From: Proales similis
Lineage: Eukaryota > Rotifera > Eurotatoria > Ploima > Proalidae
Length of the DNA: 64,000 nucleotides
NCBI GenBank assembly: GCA_019059635.1
Contig: JAGVRJ010000001.1
Span: 2,356,001 to 2,420,000, forward strand
Direction of reading: 5' to 3'
In this document: in pieces, positions 41,158 through 51,188 of the stretch
How positions within the stretch are numbered: position 1 is the stretch's first letter
Layout: every line of letters begins with the position of its first letter
Made by a program: the position numbers and the translations under genes
The notes under the pieces: generated by a model
What the model saw: only the letters and a program-made list of their open reading frames with translations
The model's database searches: none
Told to the model about the DNA's origin: nothing

Positions 41158-42903
41158 CTAATCATAGCGATTAAAAATAAGACGAGAAGGCTGATATTTG
41201 TCATAGAATATGGTTTGCTTAGCGATGATCGGCTCACTTGTGTCAGTGGCAATTGGTTCTCCCGTGTTAGGGTTGGCGGAGATAAAAGGATAGAAGCTGC
41301 TTGTGACCGATACTCTGATTCGATGGCCGGGCAGGAATGTATGCCCGACATAAAGAAGAGGCACAGTGACACGATACTTCTGCTCAGGAACCATCAGCTC
41401 TTCCCTTTGGAAGCCTCCTCGGTAGCGAAGACGAAGAGTCGCCGCATGGATCGACATAATCTTGATCGAGCGGCCATCGAGCCCGACGTCCATCAAGTGG
41501 ACAACCAAGTCAGTGTCCTTAGCTGAGCTAGAAAAAGTAAGCTCCAGGAAGACTTGGCCAATCATTGTAAGAGACTGATTCAGTGGGGCCGAAGTGTAGA
41601 CCAGGATGTCATCGCGGTCGAGATATTGGTTCATGTTGATGGGGAATTCGAGTCGCGGATCCAAGCTGCTTCGTACAGGGTTTTTGGGATCATATGTGAA
41701 CGTGTCCTTTCCGTCCGATTTCGGCGGACTCCAGTCTAGGCGGCCATTTCCCTGAATTGTGTTCGCTCTGCCTTCGCTCGTAAGATAGAGCGAGGTCTCT
41801 GGTCCGACTGATTGGAGGGGAAATGATTTGGGATATATCCACTGATTTGAACCGGTGATGAAGAGTCTGTTAGTAGGCCAGTCTGGCTTGGGGCCGTCCT
41901 TGAGGCACCAGTTGTAGAACTCGCGTATCATGTCACGAGCAGGTAGCACCCCGTTCAGGGAAACATTTAAGTCGCCTATCTGTTCCATTGGTTCCCCAGT
42001 CATGAAGTCGTATCCTCCATCAGCAGCATTTGAATGGATATAAGGGCCAACCACCAAAAAGCGGTCCTTAAGACCCGGGCTGTACTTTTGGACCTTTTTC
42101 TGGCGTTCTACGGTGCCGAAGACGCAGTTGTCATACCAGCCAGTAAAAGAAAGAATCGGAATGGTTATCTCGGCTACATCCTCTGGAGTGAAAACCATCG
42201 ATCTCCAGAAAGAGTCTAAAACGGGATGCTTGAGATAAGTCTTATACAAAGGCAAAGAGCGCCCATAGACGAACTCGTCCAGAGTTTCTAGAGGACGATG
42301 AGCGAGCCAGGTCTCTGGGTCAGGTCTGATTAGGCTTTGATTGCGATTATTGTAGGCATTGAGTGAAGTTCCAATCCATCCCATCGACCATTCGACAGTG
42401 AGTGCACCTCCTAAATATGGAACCGTTGTCGGAGGGGGACCTGGCACAGCAGATGCTGTCATACAGCTCAAATGAGGGGGTCTTTCTCGAGCCGCGTGCC
42501 ATTGGTTCTCGCCAGAGAATGAGGCGCCTCTCATACTAACTTTGCCTGTGCACCAAGACTGCTGAGCAATCCATTCTATTAGATCGTAGCTGTCTGGCCC
42601 TTCTTTTTGAAAATCACTGTAAACGCCTCCTGAATCGCCGGTGCCTCTGACATCTGCAATTATGAAGGCGTACTCGCTGTCCGTCCAGTATTCTTTCTCA
42701 TTGTAGAAGTTAAATCCTTCAGGTCCACGGCCGTACGGAGTGAGTTCCAGTATGGCCGGATATCGACCTGAATCCGATTTCAGATGAATGTCTACGGCTA
42801 GTTTTACTCCATCGCGAGCAGTGACAAACTCAGTTCTGGTGACTACTGAAAAGCCGGGCTGGCAAAAGCTTGCCAGCAAGCAAGTTAACAATATAAGACG
42901 CAT
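41158..42903 (-). CDS. Secreted CocE/NonD-family serine hydrolase (bacterial type)
   Basis: An intronless protein of 581 residues. A signal peptide (MRLILLTCLLASFCQPGFS) is followed by the alpha/beta-hydrolase domain TRTEFVTARDGVKLAVDIHL with ADVRGTGDSGG. The nucleophile motif is GASFSGENQW (Ser about 128), the acid is in GWYD (Asp about 258), and the base is in GPYIHS (His about 290). The C-terminal part is the jelly-roll domain of X-Pro dipeptidyl-peptidase/cocaine-esterase proteins. Family knowledge: acyl esterases or dipeptidyl-peptidases, common in bacteria and fungi, patchy in animals. AAATAAATC lies 15-20 bases after the stop and functions like a eukaryotic poly(A) signal. Substrate unknown. 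Confidence 0.93.
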   Translation of the reverse strand: MRLILLTCLLASFCQPGFSVVTRTEFVTARDGVKLAVDIHLKSDSGRYPAILELTPYGRGPEGFNFYNEKEYWTDSEYAFIIADVRGTGDSGGVYSDFQKEGPDSYDLIEWIAQQSWCTGKVSMRGASFSGENQWHAARERPPHLSCMTASAVPGPPPTTVPYLGGALTVEWSMGWIGTSLNAYNNRNQSLIRPDPETWLAHRPLETLDEFVYGRSLPLYKTYLKHPVLDSFWRSMVFTPEDVAEITIPILSFTGWYDNCVFGTVERQKKVQKYSPGLKDRFLVVGPYIHSNAADGGYDFMTGEPMEQIGDLNVSLNGVLPARDMIREFYNWCLKDGPKPDWPTNRLFITGSNQWIYPKSFPLQSVGPETSLYLTSEGRANTIQGNGRLDWSPPKSDGKDTFTYDPKNPVRSSLDPRLEFPINMNQYLDRDDILVYTSAPLNQSLTMIGQVFLELTFSSSAKDTDLVVHLMDVGLDGRSIKIMSIHAATLRLRYRGGFQREELMVPEQKYRVTVPLLYVGHTFLPGHRIRVSVTSSFYPFISANPNTGEPIATDTSEPIIAKQTIFYDKYQPSRLIFNRYD

Positions 42904-43219
42904 TTATAAACTGAGCAACCTTTTCCGAGCATTCACTTTGTCAAAACGCTTTAAATAACTCTAAATACTCGATAAAGTTCAGGTGCCCTTTCTCACCGAA
43001 CCTTAGTTCAATATGGCGTGGAGCAAAGGTTCTTTTTTGTTTTCCCCATAGGTTTAGTTCAATTGTCACATAGGTTTGCGAATATAACCTTCATGAGAAC
43101 TGAGCCAACCACACTCTCATTTTGGAAAAAAGGTCAATCTTAAACCCTCGATTTGTTTGAGAGGTTATTTGAAATTAGAAGAAGACATTCAACACACTTG
43201 GAAGGTAAAAGCGAAAAAG
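42904..43219. other. Upstream of the hydrolase
   Basis: 316 bases between the hydrolase start and a tRNA-Val gene. No element was recognised beyond the tRNA 3' flank and its terminator. Confidence 0.4.
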
Positions 43220-43292
43220 TACTTCGGGCGAGGATCGAACTCGCGACCTTCTGCGTGTGAAGCAGACGTGATAACCACTACACCACCGAAGC
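43220..43292 (-). tRNA. tRNA-Val (CAC anticodon)
   Basis: 73 nt, identical to the copy at 40641-40713. The shared AAAGCGAAAAAG next to its 3' end suggests recent duplication with flanks. Confidence 0.95.
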
Positions 43293-43476
43293 CTCAGCAT
43301 TCAACACAATCGGTTGGCCTAGATTTTTTTGCTTACTGGCATTGTTCACCGGCTGCATCAATTGCATTGGTTGCTATAAAATAGACCAGAATAGACTCTT
43401 GAATGGTCATAAAGACGATTTTTATTCGACAATTATAAAGCAAACAAGATTGGCTTGGATTATATTCAAAGTAATT

Positions 43477-44790
43477 TCAATTAAATTTGCTCAGACGATC
43501 CTTGAAAGCTTGCGGCAAAAGCGACATATTTTGGCCTTGTCTAACCAGCCTTTGCTGAATCCAGTTCAGCGCGTCCTTTTCATTTTTATCTCTTGATTCA
43601 CTCGCGAACTGGACCGTGTGATAGTACTTGGTCGGCTTTTCGTATACTCTCACGTTGACATCGACTTTTTCTTTGAAATTAGGCGATTTCGTATTGAATA
43701 GTTGATGAGTGTTGAGATGGTTTTTAAAATGAAAGATGTCTATATAAGATTGAGAACAAGAGTTAATTGGACACTCGAACACAATTATTTCACCCTTTCT
43801 TGCCGACGGAAAATGACCGCTCGACGTCAAATGGCTGGACAGGGTGCTGAGTTGTTTGTACCGCATCGAGCATGTCGGACAAGTGTGTTCTTTGCCCATT
43901 TCTATTTTGACTGCTTTCACCTGTTTGCCAATCGAATAGACCATATCGTTCGAATGATTGTGAAAGTACTTGAAATGGAGACCGCAAGTGACCGGCGAGC
44001 CGGCGAAAACCTCAAAGCATTTTGGACAGAATATTTCATAGATCGGCTCGACCCTCTCATTACTCAGCGAGCTGCGTCGAAGCAAGGTTGCTCTTTGATC
44101 TAAGGACTGCAGCTGCTCGTCGCCAAACGAAGTGTACAGAGAAGATAGACAAATGTTTTCGTCACTCGAGTCCGAGTCTGGAATCTTGTACTCGCTTGCC
44201 GAACGATGGCATGAGCTAAGAAGATGCTTCGTTGCAATCTCCTGAGTCGAGCTCAGATTGTGGCAATAGTCACACACGAATATCCTCAGGTTCTGACCGG
44301 ACTTGGCTTTATCGGAGACAATTTTCTTGGGACAGAATTTCAAGCCGCATCCATGCTGCAAACCCAAAAACACATCCAGTTCTGATTTCTTCGGCTCTTT
44401 GGCTATGTTGGATTGAACAGGTCGAACCAAAGCTGGTGCAGATGGCATAGGCTGTTGGCCAGTTTGTAAGTCGTCAGCATCATTTGAATCGTCAATCACA
44501 ATCACTACTGGTTCTCCTCGATCGTCGTTGAACTCTGTTTCTGTCGGAAACAACGAGGCGTTTGCTGAACATCCGTCTGGTGTCTGCTCCTTCAAGAAAT
44601 AGTCTAAAACCTGCTGGTTTATGACGCCGCATTTTCTTTTGACCTCGAGCTCTTTTACTGAAGCGCTTGCCTCGTAGAGATGCTCAATCAAGCTGGTTCT
44701 AACTTTTTCTATTTCATTCAAATTGTACGGCCCTCTGTACTGATTGGATGCCTTCGCACATGGCTGTGATGGCAAATAGAGCGAATTCAT
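43477..44790 (-). CDS. C2H2 zinc-finger protein with SUMO-interaction-like motif
   Basis: An intronless protein of 437 residues. Several degenerate Cys2His2 modules are visible: FVCDYCHNLSSTQEIATKHL..CH, IFCPKCFEVF, HTCPTCSMRYKQLSTLSSHL..H and FECPINSCSQSYIDIFHFKN H..H. Residues about 95-105 contain PVVIVIDDSND, a hydrophobic core followed by acidic residues as in SUMO-interacting motifs. The finger spacing is irregular, so it is not a KRAB- or Kruppel-type array. A DNA-binding or SUMO-pathway role (as in ZNF451 or ZNF280 proteins) is possible, but orthology is not shown. Confidence 0.75.
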   Translation of the reverse strand: MNSLYLPSQPCAKASNQYRGPYNLNEIEKVRTSLIEHLYEASASVKELEVKRKCGVINQQVLDYFLKEQTPDGCSANASLFPTETEFNDDRGEPVVIVIDDSNDADDLQTGQQPMPSAPALVRPVQSNIAKEPKKSELDVFLGLQHGCGLKFCPKKIVSDKAKSGQNLRIFVCDYCHNLSSTQEIATKHLLSSCHRSASEYKIPDSDSSDENICLSSLYTSFGDEQLQSLDQRATLLRRSSLSNERVEPIYEIFCPKCFEVFAGSPVTCGLHFKYFHNHSNDMVYSIGKQVKAVKIEMGKEHTCPTCSMRYKQLSTLSSHLTSSGHFPSARKGEIIVFECPINSCSQSYIDIFHFKNHLNTHQLFNTKSPNFKEKVDVNVRVYEKPTKYYHTVQFASESRDKNEKDALNWIQQRLVRQGQNMSLLPQAFKDRLSKFN

Positions 44791-45339
44791 AATTTTTCAT
44801 TCATTTGAACTGAATTCCTCTCCAGCATTGATGATTGCGACTTTGCGCTTTGTTCGGTGCAAAGTAAATCAAAATTTACAATTCTAGCGAGCCGTTACAA
44901 TTCAACGCATCGAAAGCGGGATCGTCCCAATATCCAAGAACAAAGTTCAACTAAAAGTCAATCAAGGCAAATAGGATCAGATTTGAAAAAAAACAGGAGC
45001 TTCTATTGAATTTTTGCAATTTATCAACTCAATGTCACGTTGGTCAGCAAAGATAGAACAAAATGCAAATTTTCAACAGCTTTACTGACAGCTAGCAAGG
45101 GCGCTTGAGCAAGATGCCAAATCGTCGAGCAATAAACGAAAAGGTGCGAAAAACAATAGAAGCAGAGTCCAAGTTTGTTGCGCTTGTTTTGTACAAAATG
45201 ATGCAATAAGCGTGGGCGAAACGTGCGCTCAATTTCGAATAGAAGAAAATAACAAAACATGTACATCCAGACATTTAGTCGATATTCATCAAAAAGAGAG
45301 AGATTGAAATCAGTGCTAAAAGCAGCGATTTGAAAAGGA
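44791..45339. other. Divergent promoter region, zinc-finger gene and basigin
   Basis: About 550 bases between two divergent starts. A 111-residue minus-strand frame (45024-45359) overlaps the basigin start and has no support; I treat it as chance. Confidence 0.5.
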
Positions 45340-46078
45340 ATGAATTCATCGATAATCAAAGTCAGCTTGTTGCTCGTTGCGATTCTGGGTAAGGGGTGCT
45401 CGGCGCATTCTCACTGTCGACTTGACCTTAATCTGATTGGTACTTCCTCTCTTGTTTGCGCTTGCGGTTGAAGGTGTCCGAGGAGAAGAGAGCCCAGCTC
45501 AAAATGAGAATCCAAACAAGAGCCAAACTCTCATCAAAATGAAAGGTTCATACTTTCTATTGAACTGCACCGAGAGTATGCAAGATCAGCCTGAAATTCA
45601 GAAATGGACGGTGACCTATAGCGAGCAAAACGACTCGTCAACTCAGATCCCCGTCGATTTAACGGATACGTTTTACTACAAGAACAATCTTGAGGCCACA
45701 GACGAAGGCAAATACTTTTGCGTTGATAACAAGTCAAATAGGTACCTAAAGTGGAGAGTGAACATCATAAGTAAGTTGAAACCGAATTCAACTCGACTGG
45801 CGTCTGACTTTGGGCAACTCGAATCTTAACACAGCTCCGGCTATTCCTCTCATCGTGGTTGCATGTGTTCTGGCCGAGGTCCTCTTGCTCTCCCTTCTCA
45901 TAATTTGCGTCGAGCGAAGAAGCAAATCGCCAAAAAACATCGACACCAGTGAGATGAAAGAGAAATGGTAACATTAGCTCTCGACTTTGACTCGGCTGGT
46001 AAATATATTCAACGACCAAAAAGTCGCGAGAAGCCTCACCGAGAAAACCTTGACATAAACGGCAACATTCTGGCCTAA
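45340..46078 (+). CDS. BSG: Basigin/neuroplastin-like single-Ig membrane glycoprotein
   Basis: Exon 1 gives a signal peptide, MNSSIIKVSLLLVAILGVRG. One Ig domain follows (FLLNCTES ... DEGKYFCVDN), then the transmembrane segment VACVLAEVLLLSLLIICVER with the buried Glu that is typical of basigin, neuroplastin and embigin (AEVL motif), and a short basic tail with KEK...REKPHRENLD. Family knowledge: basigin-type proteins are chaperones for monocarboxylate transporters and calcium pumps. It has one Ig domain, whereas vertebrate isoforms have two or three. Four exons; the last junction near 45968/46025 is inferred. It is convergent with the UBX gene. Confidence 0.8.
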
Positions 46079-46301
46079 GCCTTCCGGTCTTCTGAGCGCG
46101 CGCACCTGTCCGCTAGACCAAAGAGCACCGCTTATTGTTATTTCTATTTTATTTTAGTTATATTTTCTGTTTTGCTTTTTCCATTTTATCATTACTCATT
46201 CGGCATTTAAAACAATACATGTGACGAAATAGAGAAGAAAAGTAAAAATTAGAATAAATTCATTGGAACGTAAACAATAACCATCAACATGGTGTGTGGG
46301 G

Positions 46302-46870
46302 TTAGCTTTGTCTGACATGCGGAATGAGGAATAGCATTGTTCGATTTTGTAGGCCCAGTTCTTCAACTGTTTTGTCCAGATCCAACTGCTCTGTTGAGGG
46401 CAGCATGATTAATGCGAATTGCTCGAACGAGTCACTGCTCTTGTCGACTGCTGTGTTCAATAGACATTCCAGTTTGAGATTTGTGGCGACCAGTCTTTGC
46501 ATTCGACTGCCGTTGGGCAGTCTGAGTCCGAGCTCGATTTCTTGCACTGCGCCTATTTTAGGCAAAGGCGAGTAGCGGCTCAAGCGAGCCGATATTGGTC
46601 TTGACCGGGATACTTTAAAAGACCAAAAATATTAGATTTGCTCTCACTTGAGCTCATCTCCGTCTCTTACTTGAATTCAAGAGTTCAATTGTTCCTTCTG
46701 AATCCTGACGATCCAGCGGCTCGGGGAGTCTTGCATCTGCCTTCTTGATTGATGGCTTGATTTCACAACTTTAAAAGTTCTTTTATTGCATTCAATCGAT
46801 CGTTACGCAGGCAGACAGCGGCTATTTACGGCGTGGGCGGCAATCGAGTGTATATGCGTGATCGGGCCAT
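46302..46870 (-). CDS. UBX-domain protein (UBXN10-like)
   Basis: Three exons: 46830-46870, 46671-46768 and 46302-46612, all joining in one frame. The N-terminus is MARSRIYTRLPPTPCEIKPS; then a basic linker with RPISARLSRYSPLPKIGA. The C-terminal 90 residues form a UBX fold, starting IELGLRLPNGSRMQRLVATN and ending LQNRTMLFLIPHV. Family knowledge: UBX domains bind p97/VCP. The small size and linker are compatible with UBXN10, a ciliary VCP adaptor, but this is a guess. The second intron is 46613-46670 and the first 46769-46829. Confidence 0.72.
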
Positions 46871-47345
46871 AACAGTCCTGTCAGCCCTCTTCGGGTCCAG
46901 AGGCGGCCGAGGGAGCATTTCGCTGTATTTTTGTTATTTAATCCAGATCTTGCCCTCTTTTGCTTTCATGCACACAAGCAGCTGGGCTGTGTAACTATGG
47001 CGATGTTTTTATTCAGACTAGACCCAATCGAATGTAAATCAATCCAAGTCAAAATGCCAGCTAAAGCCAAGACGAATCGTAAGACGAATGCAAAAAGAAA
47101 ACTCAACTGATGCATTCATTCTATAATTAAGCAGCAAATTAATTAAGAATGTTGAGAGCGAGTTAATCAAGCTGCGTCTGGATGCTTCGAGCATGGTCGG
47201 ATTAATCAGCTTCGTGCAACGAGAAGTGGACGAGTAATGTCTGATGAGATTGCCATGGAAACGAGGCCAAGCATCTTCTAATGTCCAATTGGAAGCAATT
47301 CGAAGCGACGAGTGAACAAGGCCACAACAAGGAGCGAGGTTTGAA
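46871..47345. other. Divergent promoter region, UBX and ankyrin genes
   Basis: 475 bases. A GC-rich segment at about 46,870-46,920 could form hairpins, and long chance frames exist on both strands. Nothing was recognised as an RNA gene. Confidence 0.4.
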
Positions 47346-48224
47346 ATGAGCCTTACCAGTCTGTTCGATGCGATTCTCAGCAATCAGACGAATGTGGTGA
47401 GAGATATAGTGTCACAAAATCCGGCGATTGTTAACGAATACTTCTACGGAGCGACGCCGTTGCATCTCTGCATAGAATCAAAGCGGGAAGAAATTGGCCT
47501 TGAAATATCGCAGAGTAGATCAGTCGACTGGAGCCTGAAAGACAACTTGAAACGAAGCTATTTGGAGAAGACTGTTAAATTTGGCCTTGACAATCTACTT
47601 CAGCTCATTCTCAAGCGCATGCCCAAACGAGAAGAGTTATTCAGCGACGGCGAGACTGCTCTCACATTTGCACTCAAACATGGAACCGATCGTGCGGCCG
47701 GCCAACTCATTCAAGCCGGTTACGATTGGCGAAGAGCAAACAAAAAAGGAGAAGAGCCGTTTAGACTGATCATTCAAACAGACAATCTAAACGCCCTTGA
47801 GGAGCTGGTTCGGTCTCAGCCCAACTGCCTCGACGAGTATTGTGATGGTAACTTTGACCCTCTGCTAGAAGCGATAAGAAGCGACCGAACCCAACTCGCT
47901 CTTCTTCTAATTGATCGCTCCAAAGCGATTGCTCTGAACAAAACAAACGGAAGCATGGAGACGCCTTTATTGATAGCAGTTGAGAACAGCAATGAAGAAA
48001 TAGCCCAAGCTCTGCTCACCAAAGGCTGTGACGTCGATATTCAAAACAAAGACGGCAACTCGGCGCTGCATCTGGCCGTTGTCAACGAAAATGATTTAAT
48101 AGCAAGATTGATTGCGAAAAAGTGCGCCAAAAGAGAACTGCGCAATAGACAAGGTCTGACCGCCTTGGATTTGGCCAAATTCAATCAAGACGAAGCTTGC
48201 ATTGATGCTGTTCTCCATGCCTAG
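47346..48224 (+). CDS. Ankyrin-repeat protein, intronless
   Basis: 292 residues made almost wholly of ankyrin-type repeats; the clearest are YGATPLHLCIESKREEIG, DGETALTFALKHGTDRAAG, METPLLIAVENSNEEIAQAL and DGNSALHLAVVNENDLIARL. Several middle repeats are degenerate. No other domain, signal peptide or membrane segment is seen. It is a protein-interaction scaffold by family rule; the partner is unknown. It overlaps an antisense frame that I reject. It lies tail-to-tail, 46 bases from the receptor gene. Confidence 0.82.
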   Translation: MSLTSLFDAILSNQTNVVRDIVSQNPAIVNEYFYGATPLHLCIESKREEIGLEISQSRSVDWSLKDNLKRSYLEKTVKFGLDNLLQLILKRMPKREELFSDGETALTFALKHGTDRAAGQLIQAGYDWRRANKKGEEPFRLIIQTDNLNALEELVRSQPNCLDEYCDGNFDPLLEAIRSDRTQLALLLIDRSKAIALNKTNGSMETPLLIAVENSNEEIAQALLTKGCDVDIQNKDGNSALHLAVVNENDLIARLIAKKCAKRELRNRQGLTALDLAKFNQDEACIDAVLHA

Positions 48225-48270
48225 CCGGCTTTGATCCGAATCTGTCAACAGCTTGATCGTCGGTTTTCGT

Positions 48271-50569
48271 TCAAGAATAAAATCGGGCTCGCAAGCTCGA
48301 ACGAAAGTTTTTGTTCAGTTTGTAAAAGAGGAAAATGTTGACTCCGAGCGAAGCCGAAAAGATCAGCTGGGCGAGAGTCTCCATGACTTGGCTGCTTCTC
48401 AGTGACTCGCTGTGAATTATGTTCTTGTCGACCAGACCGAGTCTAGAGAAGCAGAACGTTACGGTAAAGTAGACATTGTAAGCGAACTCGGGAGCCCGCA
48501 GCAGCAAGTTGCCGCACGAATTGATGAATAACAGCTTAGAGACTTTGTGCGCGGTCTGTTCGGCTTTTTTTAGCTTCTCGAGTTTGCGTGCACTTTGATC
48601 GTGTTTGAGAAGCTCTCTTTTTGATCTCACATTGGCGAGCGTCTGTTTTACCAGTTTGTAATCGAGCAGGCCGTTGATGAGGAATGCGAGAATGTTGCCA
48701 ATAATTATGTTCATGGCTTGAAAAGCCAAGTAGCATAGGACGCTTGTCTTGTCCAAAATGGCACTAGGAATCCCGTGCAGTTGAGTGGAGATCAAAAAAT
48801 TGTTGAGCTGCGGTAATTGATTTTGTGTATCCGAGAATCTGTCCAACTCGACATGTTTATACTTGAACAGTTCCACGATGCTCAAGCCCATGCCGAATAT
48901 GAAGAGGCAAGACGCGAGTCTATTGAGGCGAGGCTCGGTCAAAAGTCTGACGAGCCACATTTGTTTTGCGCCGGCGAGCTCAAGCCGTTTGGCTGACAAC
49001 AGTATTAGACTGAATGAGCAGGCGAATTTGAGAGAGTTTCGCAAAAAGCCCAAGCCGACTATTTTGAAGTATTGGCCAAATGAAGAACGCCACAAAGCCG
49101 AACAAAACAGACTGTGTTCGCCCAGGCAGAGAACGAACATTTCTCCAAAAAAGAGAAACGACAGAAGAAGATTAAAAAGCGTATTGAGGCGAAAGTAAGG
49201 CGAGAGAGGATCCTTGAGCATGGACTCTTGAGCCAAGATGATCAGAGTGATTGTGTTTGTGATAACAGAAAATGTGCACACGAGTGGCAGGATGAAAAGA
49301 GAAAAGACGAGCAACGCGAGCTTAAATTGCTCAAGCAGGTCTGCAGATGTCGGCAAAAAGAAGCTAGCATAGTCTTCTAAGGCTGAGTGAAACTGACACC
49401 TTTTCATGTTTGAATCAAGATCGCACAGCTTCTGCATTTTAGCATTGTCTATTAGAAGACATGATTGCCAATCGTTTGCGGGTCTGAAGTCGGCATACAG
49501 CTCGATCGGCAAAGGACTCAAATTAAATAGCTGCCGAGTAAGGAAATAGCTAGTGCAAGTGGGCTCCAAATGGGATCCGATTAAAAAAGGCAGCACCAAC
49601 TGGCGATGAGGAAACTCCTTGAACAAGCAAATGTCCTCGTCCGGATATCGATACAAGTTGACATCAAAGTAGAGTCTCTTTAAATCGTCGGCTCCTTCGA
49701 AGAGGCCCAAGAGCATAAAAGAATTCTTGTTCTCGCGATAGTATTCCATGCTTAATTGAAAATTGCCGTCAAAAAAGACGTGCGCATTCAGTTCTTCCAT
49801 CTATTCGATGCCACGATGAAAGAGCTCCATGAGATTGGCATGACGAAGGCTAATGGTTCTAAGTTTGCCAAATCGAACCAAAAAGCCCTTTTCAAAACTC
49901 TCGATCTGTCCGTTCAGTGTCAAGTGACTTGTTTTCTGAATGAGCGCACTCGAAAGCTTTCTCAGCTCAAGTGTGAGTCGATAGATTCTAAGCTCCAATT
50001 TGACGATCTCGGCGTTCACTTTGATCGTAGGCTTCACAAACGTCATGAAGTTGTTCTTGATAAACGTCTCCGACAGTCAATCCAGCTCAAGTTCGTACCG
50101 AGCATTTTTGAATAAAATGGGACATTGCGTTGAGTTTGTATTTGCAGTTTGCATTCATAACAATGGCCTTCCTGTATTTTATTTCAGTAGGTTGAATCAG
50201 TCCGCTGAAAGGAAAAGACATGTTGCACTCTGATTCGCCCAAAGCCTCTCTTTTGTTCTTGACCAATTCAAACGAATGATAATGGAAATAAATACTCGAC
50301 GCTCTGAGGGGTTTCATTTCGATATCGAATCCCGAGAATCCGGAGAAATACAAAATTTGTGTCGCAATGTCTATTGAAGAGGTGAGCTGTTGCGAGACTG
50401 GCATCAGCTCGCTTGTGTATATTCTCAGTTGAAAATAGGAATTAAGATGGCAAGCATTGAGGCCAGTTTCATGCCACTCTAGTTCAGGTGGTTGAACGTT
50501 GGCGTGCAATACACCACACGCCTGAATTTCGGCCAAAAAGGTTACAAGGAAGGCGAGGAAAACGTTCAT
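48271..50569 (-). CDS. LRR-ectodomain seven-transmembrane receptor with in-frame stop
   Basis: A signal peptide MNVFLAFLVTFLAEIQACG and an extracellular exon (to about 50100) join through a small intron (31 or 43 nt) to leucine-rich repeats, including SHLTLNGQIESFEKGFL and RFGKLRTISLRHANLMEL. A TAG at 49801-49803 interrupts the frame after FHRGIE; the same frame resumes with MEELNAHVFFDGN and continues for 509 residues. Seven hydrophobic segments follow from about LALLVFSLFILPLVCTFSVI. The layout resembles LGR-type receptors, but TM motifs are diverged and no ligand class is clear. It is either a pseudogene, a readthrough gene, a gene with a 78-nt intron (GTTCGA...AATAG) hiding the stop, or a sequencing error. 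Confidence 0.62.
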
Positions 50570-51188
50570 TTATTCTCTTATTGATCTGTGGATTCTAAAG
50601 AACGCGGCTGCTGCTGCTGCATTAGATCGAGATGCTGCTGCATTTGGCGGGCTCTTGATCGTGAAATTCGAGTTCGAATTTGAGGTCGGCTTTCTTTTAT
50701 CTTTGAGCTGTGAATAGCGAACGATGGGTTTTGATTCTTTAAGTGAACGCCCGAATCGTTCATACAAATTTGTGATTTAGTTAAGCGCTGAATAAATTTC
50801 ATTAAACGAGAAGCTCTGATTTGATGATCGATTCACTGGGTAGAAATTTGAGAGAATGAGAGACATGGGAAATGACGATGAAAACCGATTCAGCCTCTCT
50901 CTGATTAAGCTAGTCTCAGGTGTTATCATACCTAATGATAAAGTCGAATATTCTTGTTCAAGCCATATGCCTTATTTTGCCCCTGTGCTTACAAAATTGA
51001 ATAGGAGTTCATCTTGAGTTTTTCAAATGACTCACATTTAAAAAAAAATCAAAATTTTCCTTTTTCAAAAAATAGATTGAACGATTGTTTACGACGAAAA
51101 GTGTAAGAAACAGTTAATAAGCGCAAGTGCGGCCTCAAATAGAGCCTGTCTTCGTATGTGAAATTTGGTTGAGAGTCAAATGAGGGCG
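50570..51188. other. Intergenic, receptor 5' side and TBC1D15 3' side
   Basis: About 0.6 kb. A CTGCTGCTGCTG stretch near 50608-50620 gives chance Gln- or Ala-rich frames. No gene was recognised. Confidence 0.45.

Noticed and set aside
45024-45359. A minus-strand frame with hydrophobic stretches, upstream of basigin
   Set aside because: Overlaps the basigin start exon; no family similarity and no poly(A) signal.
46870-46920. GC-rich hairpin-prone segment, considered as a small RNA gene
   Set aside because: No match to RNA families I can recognise; it overlaps the UBX start region.
47039-47383. A minus-strand frame of 114 codons with a mitochondrial-like start
   Set aside because: Overlaps the ankyrin gene start antisense; composition is weak and no family is recognised.
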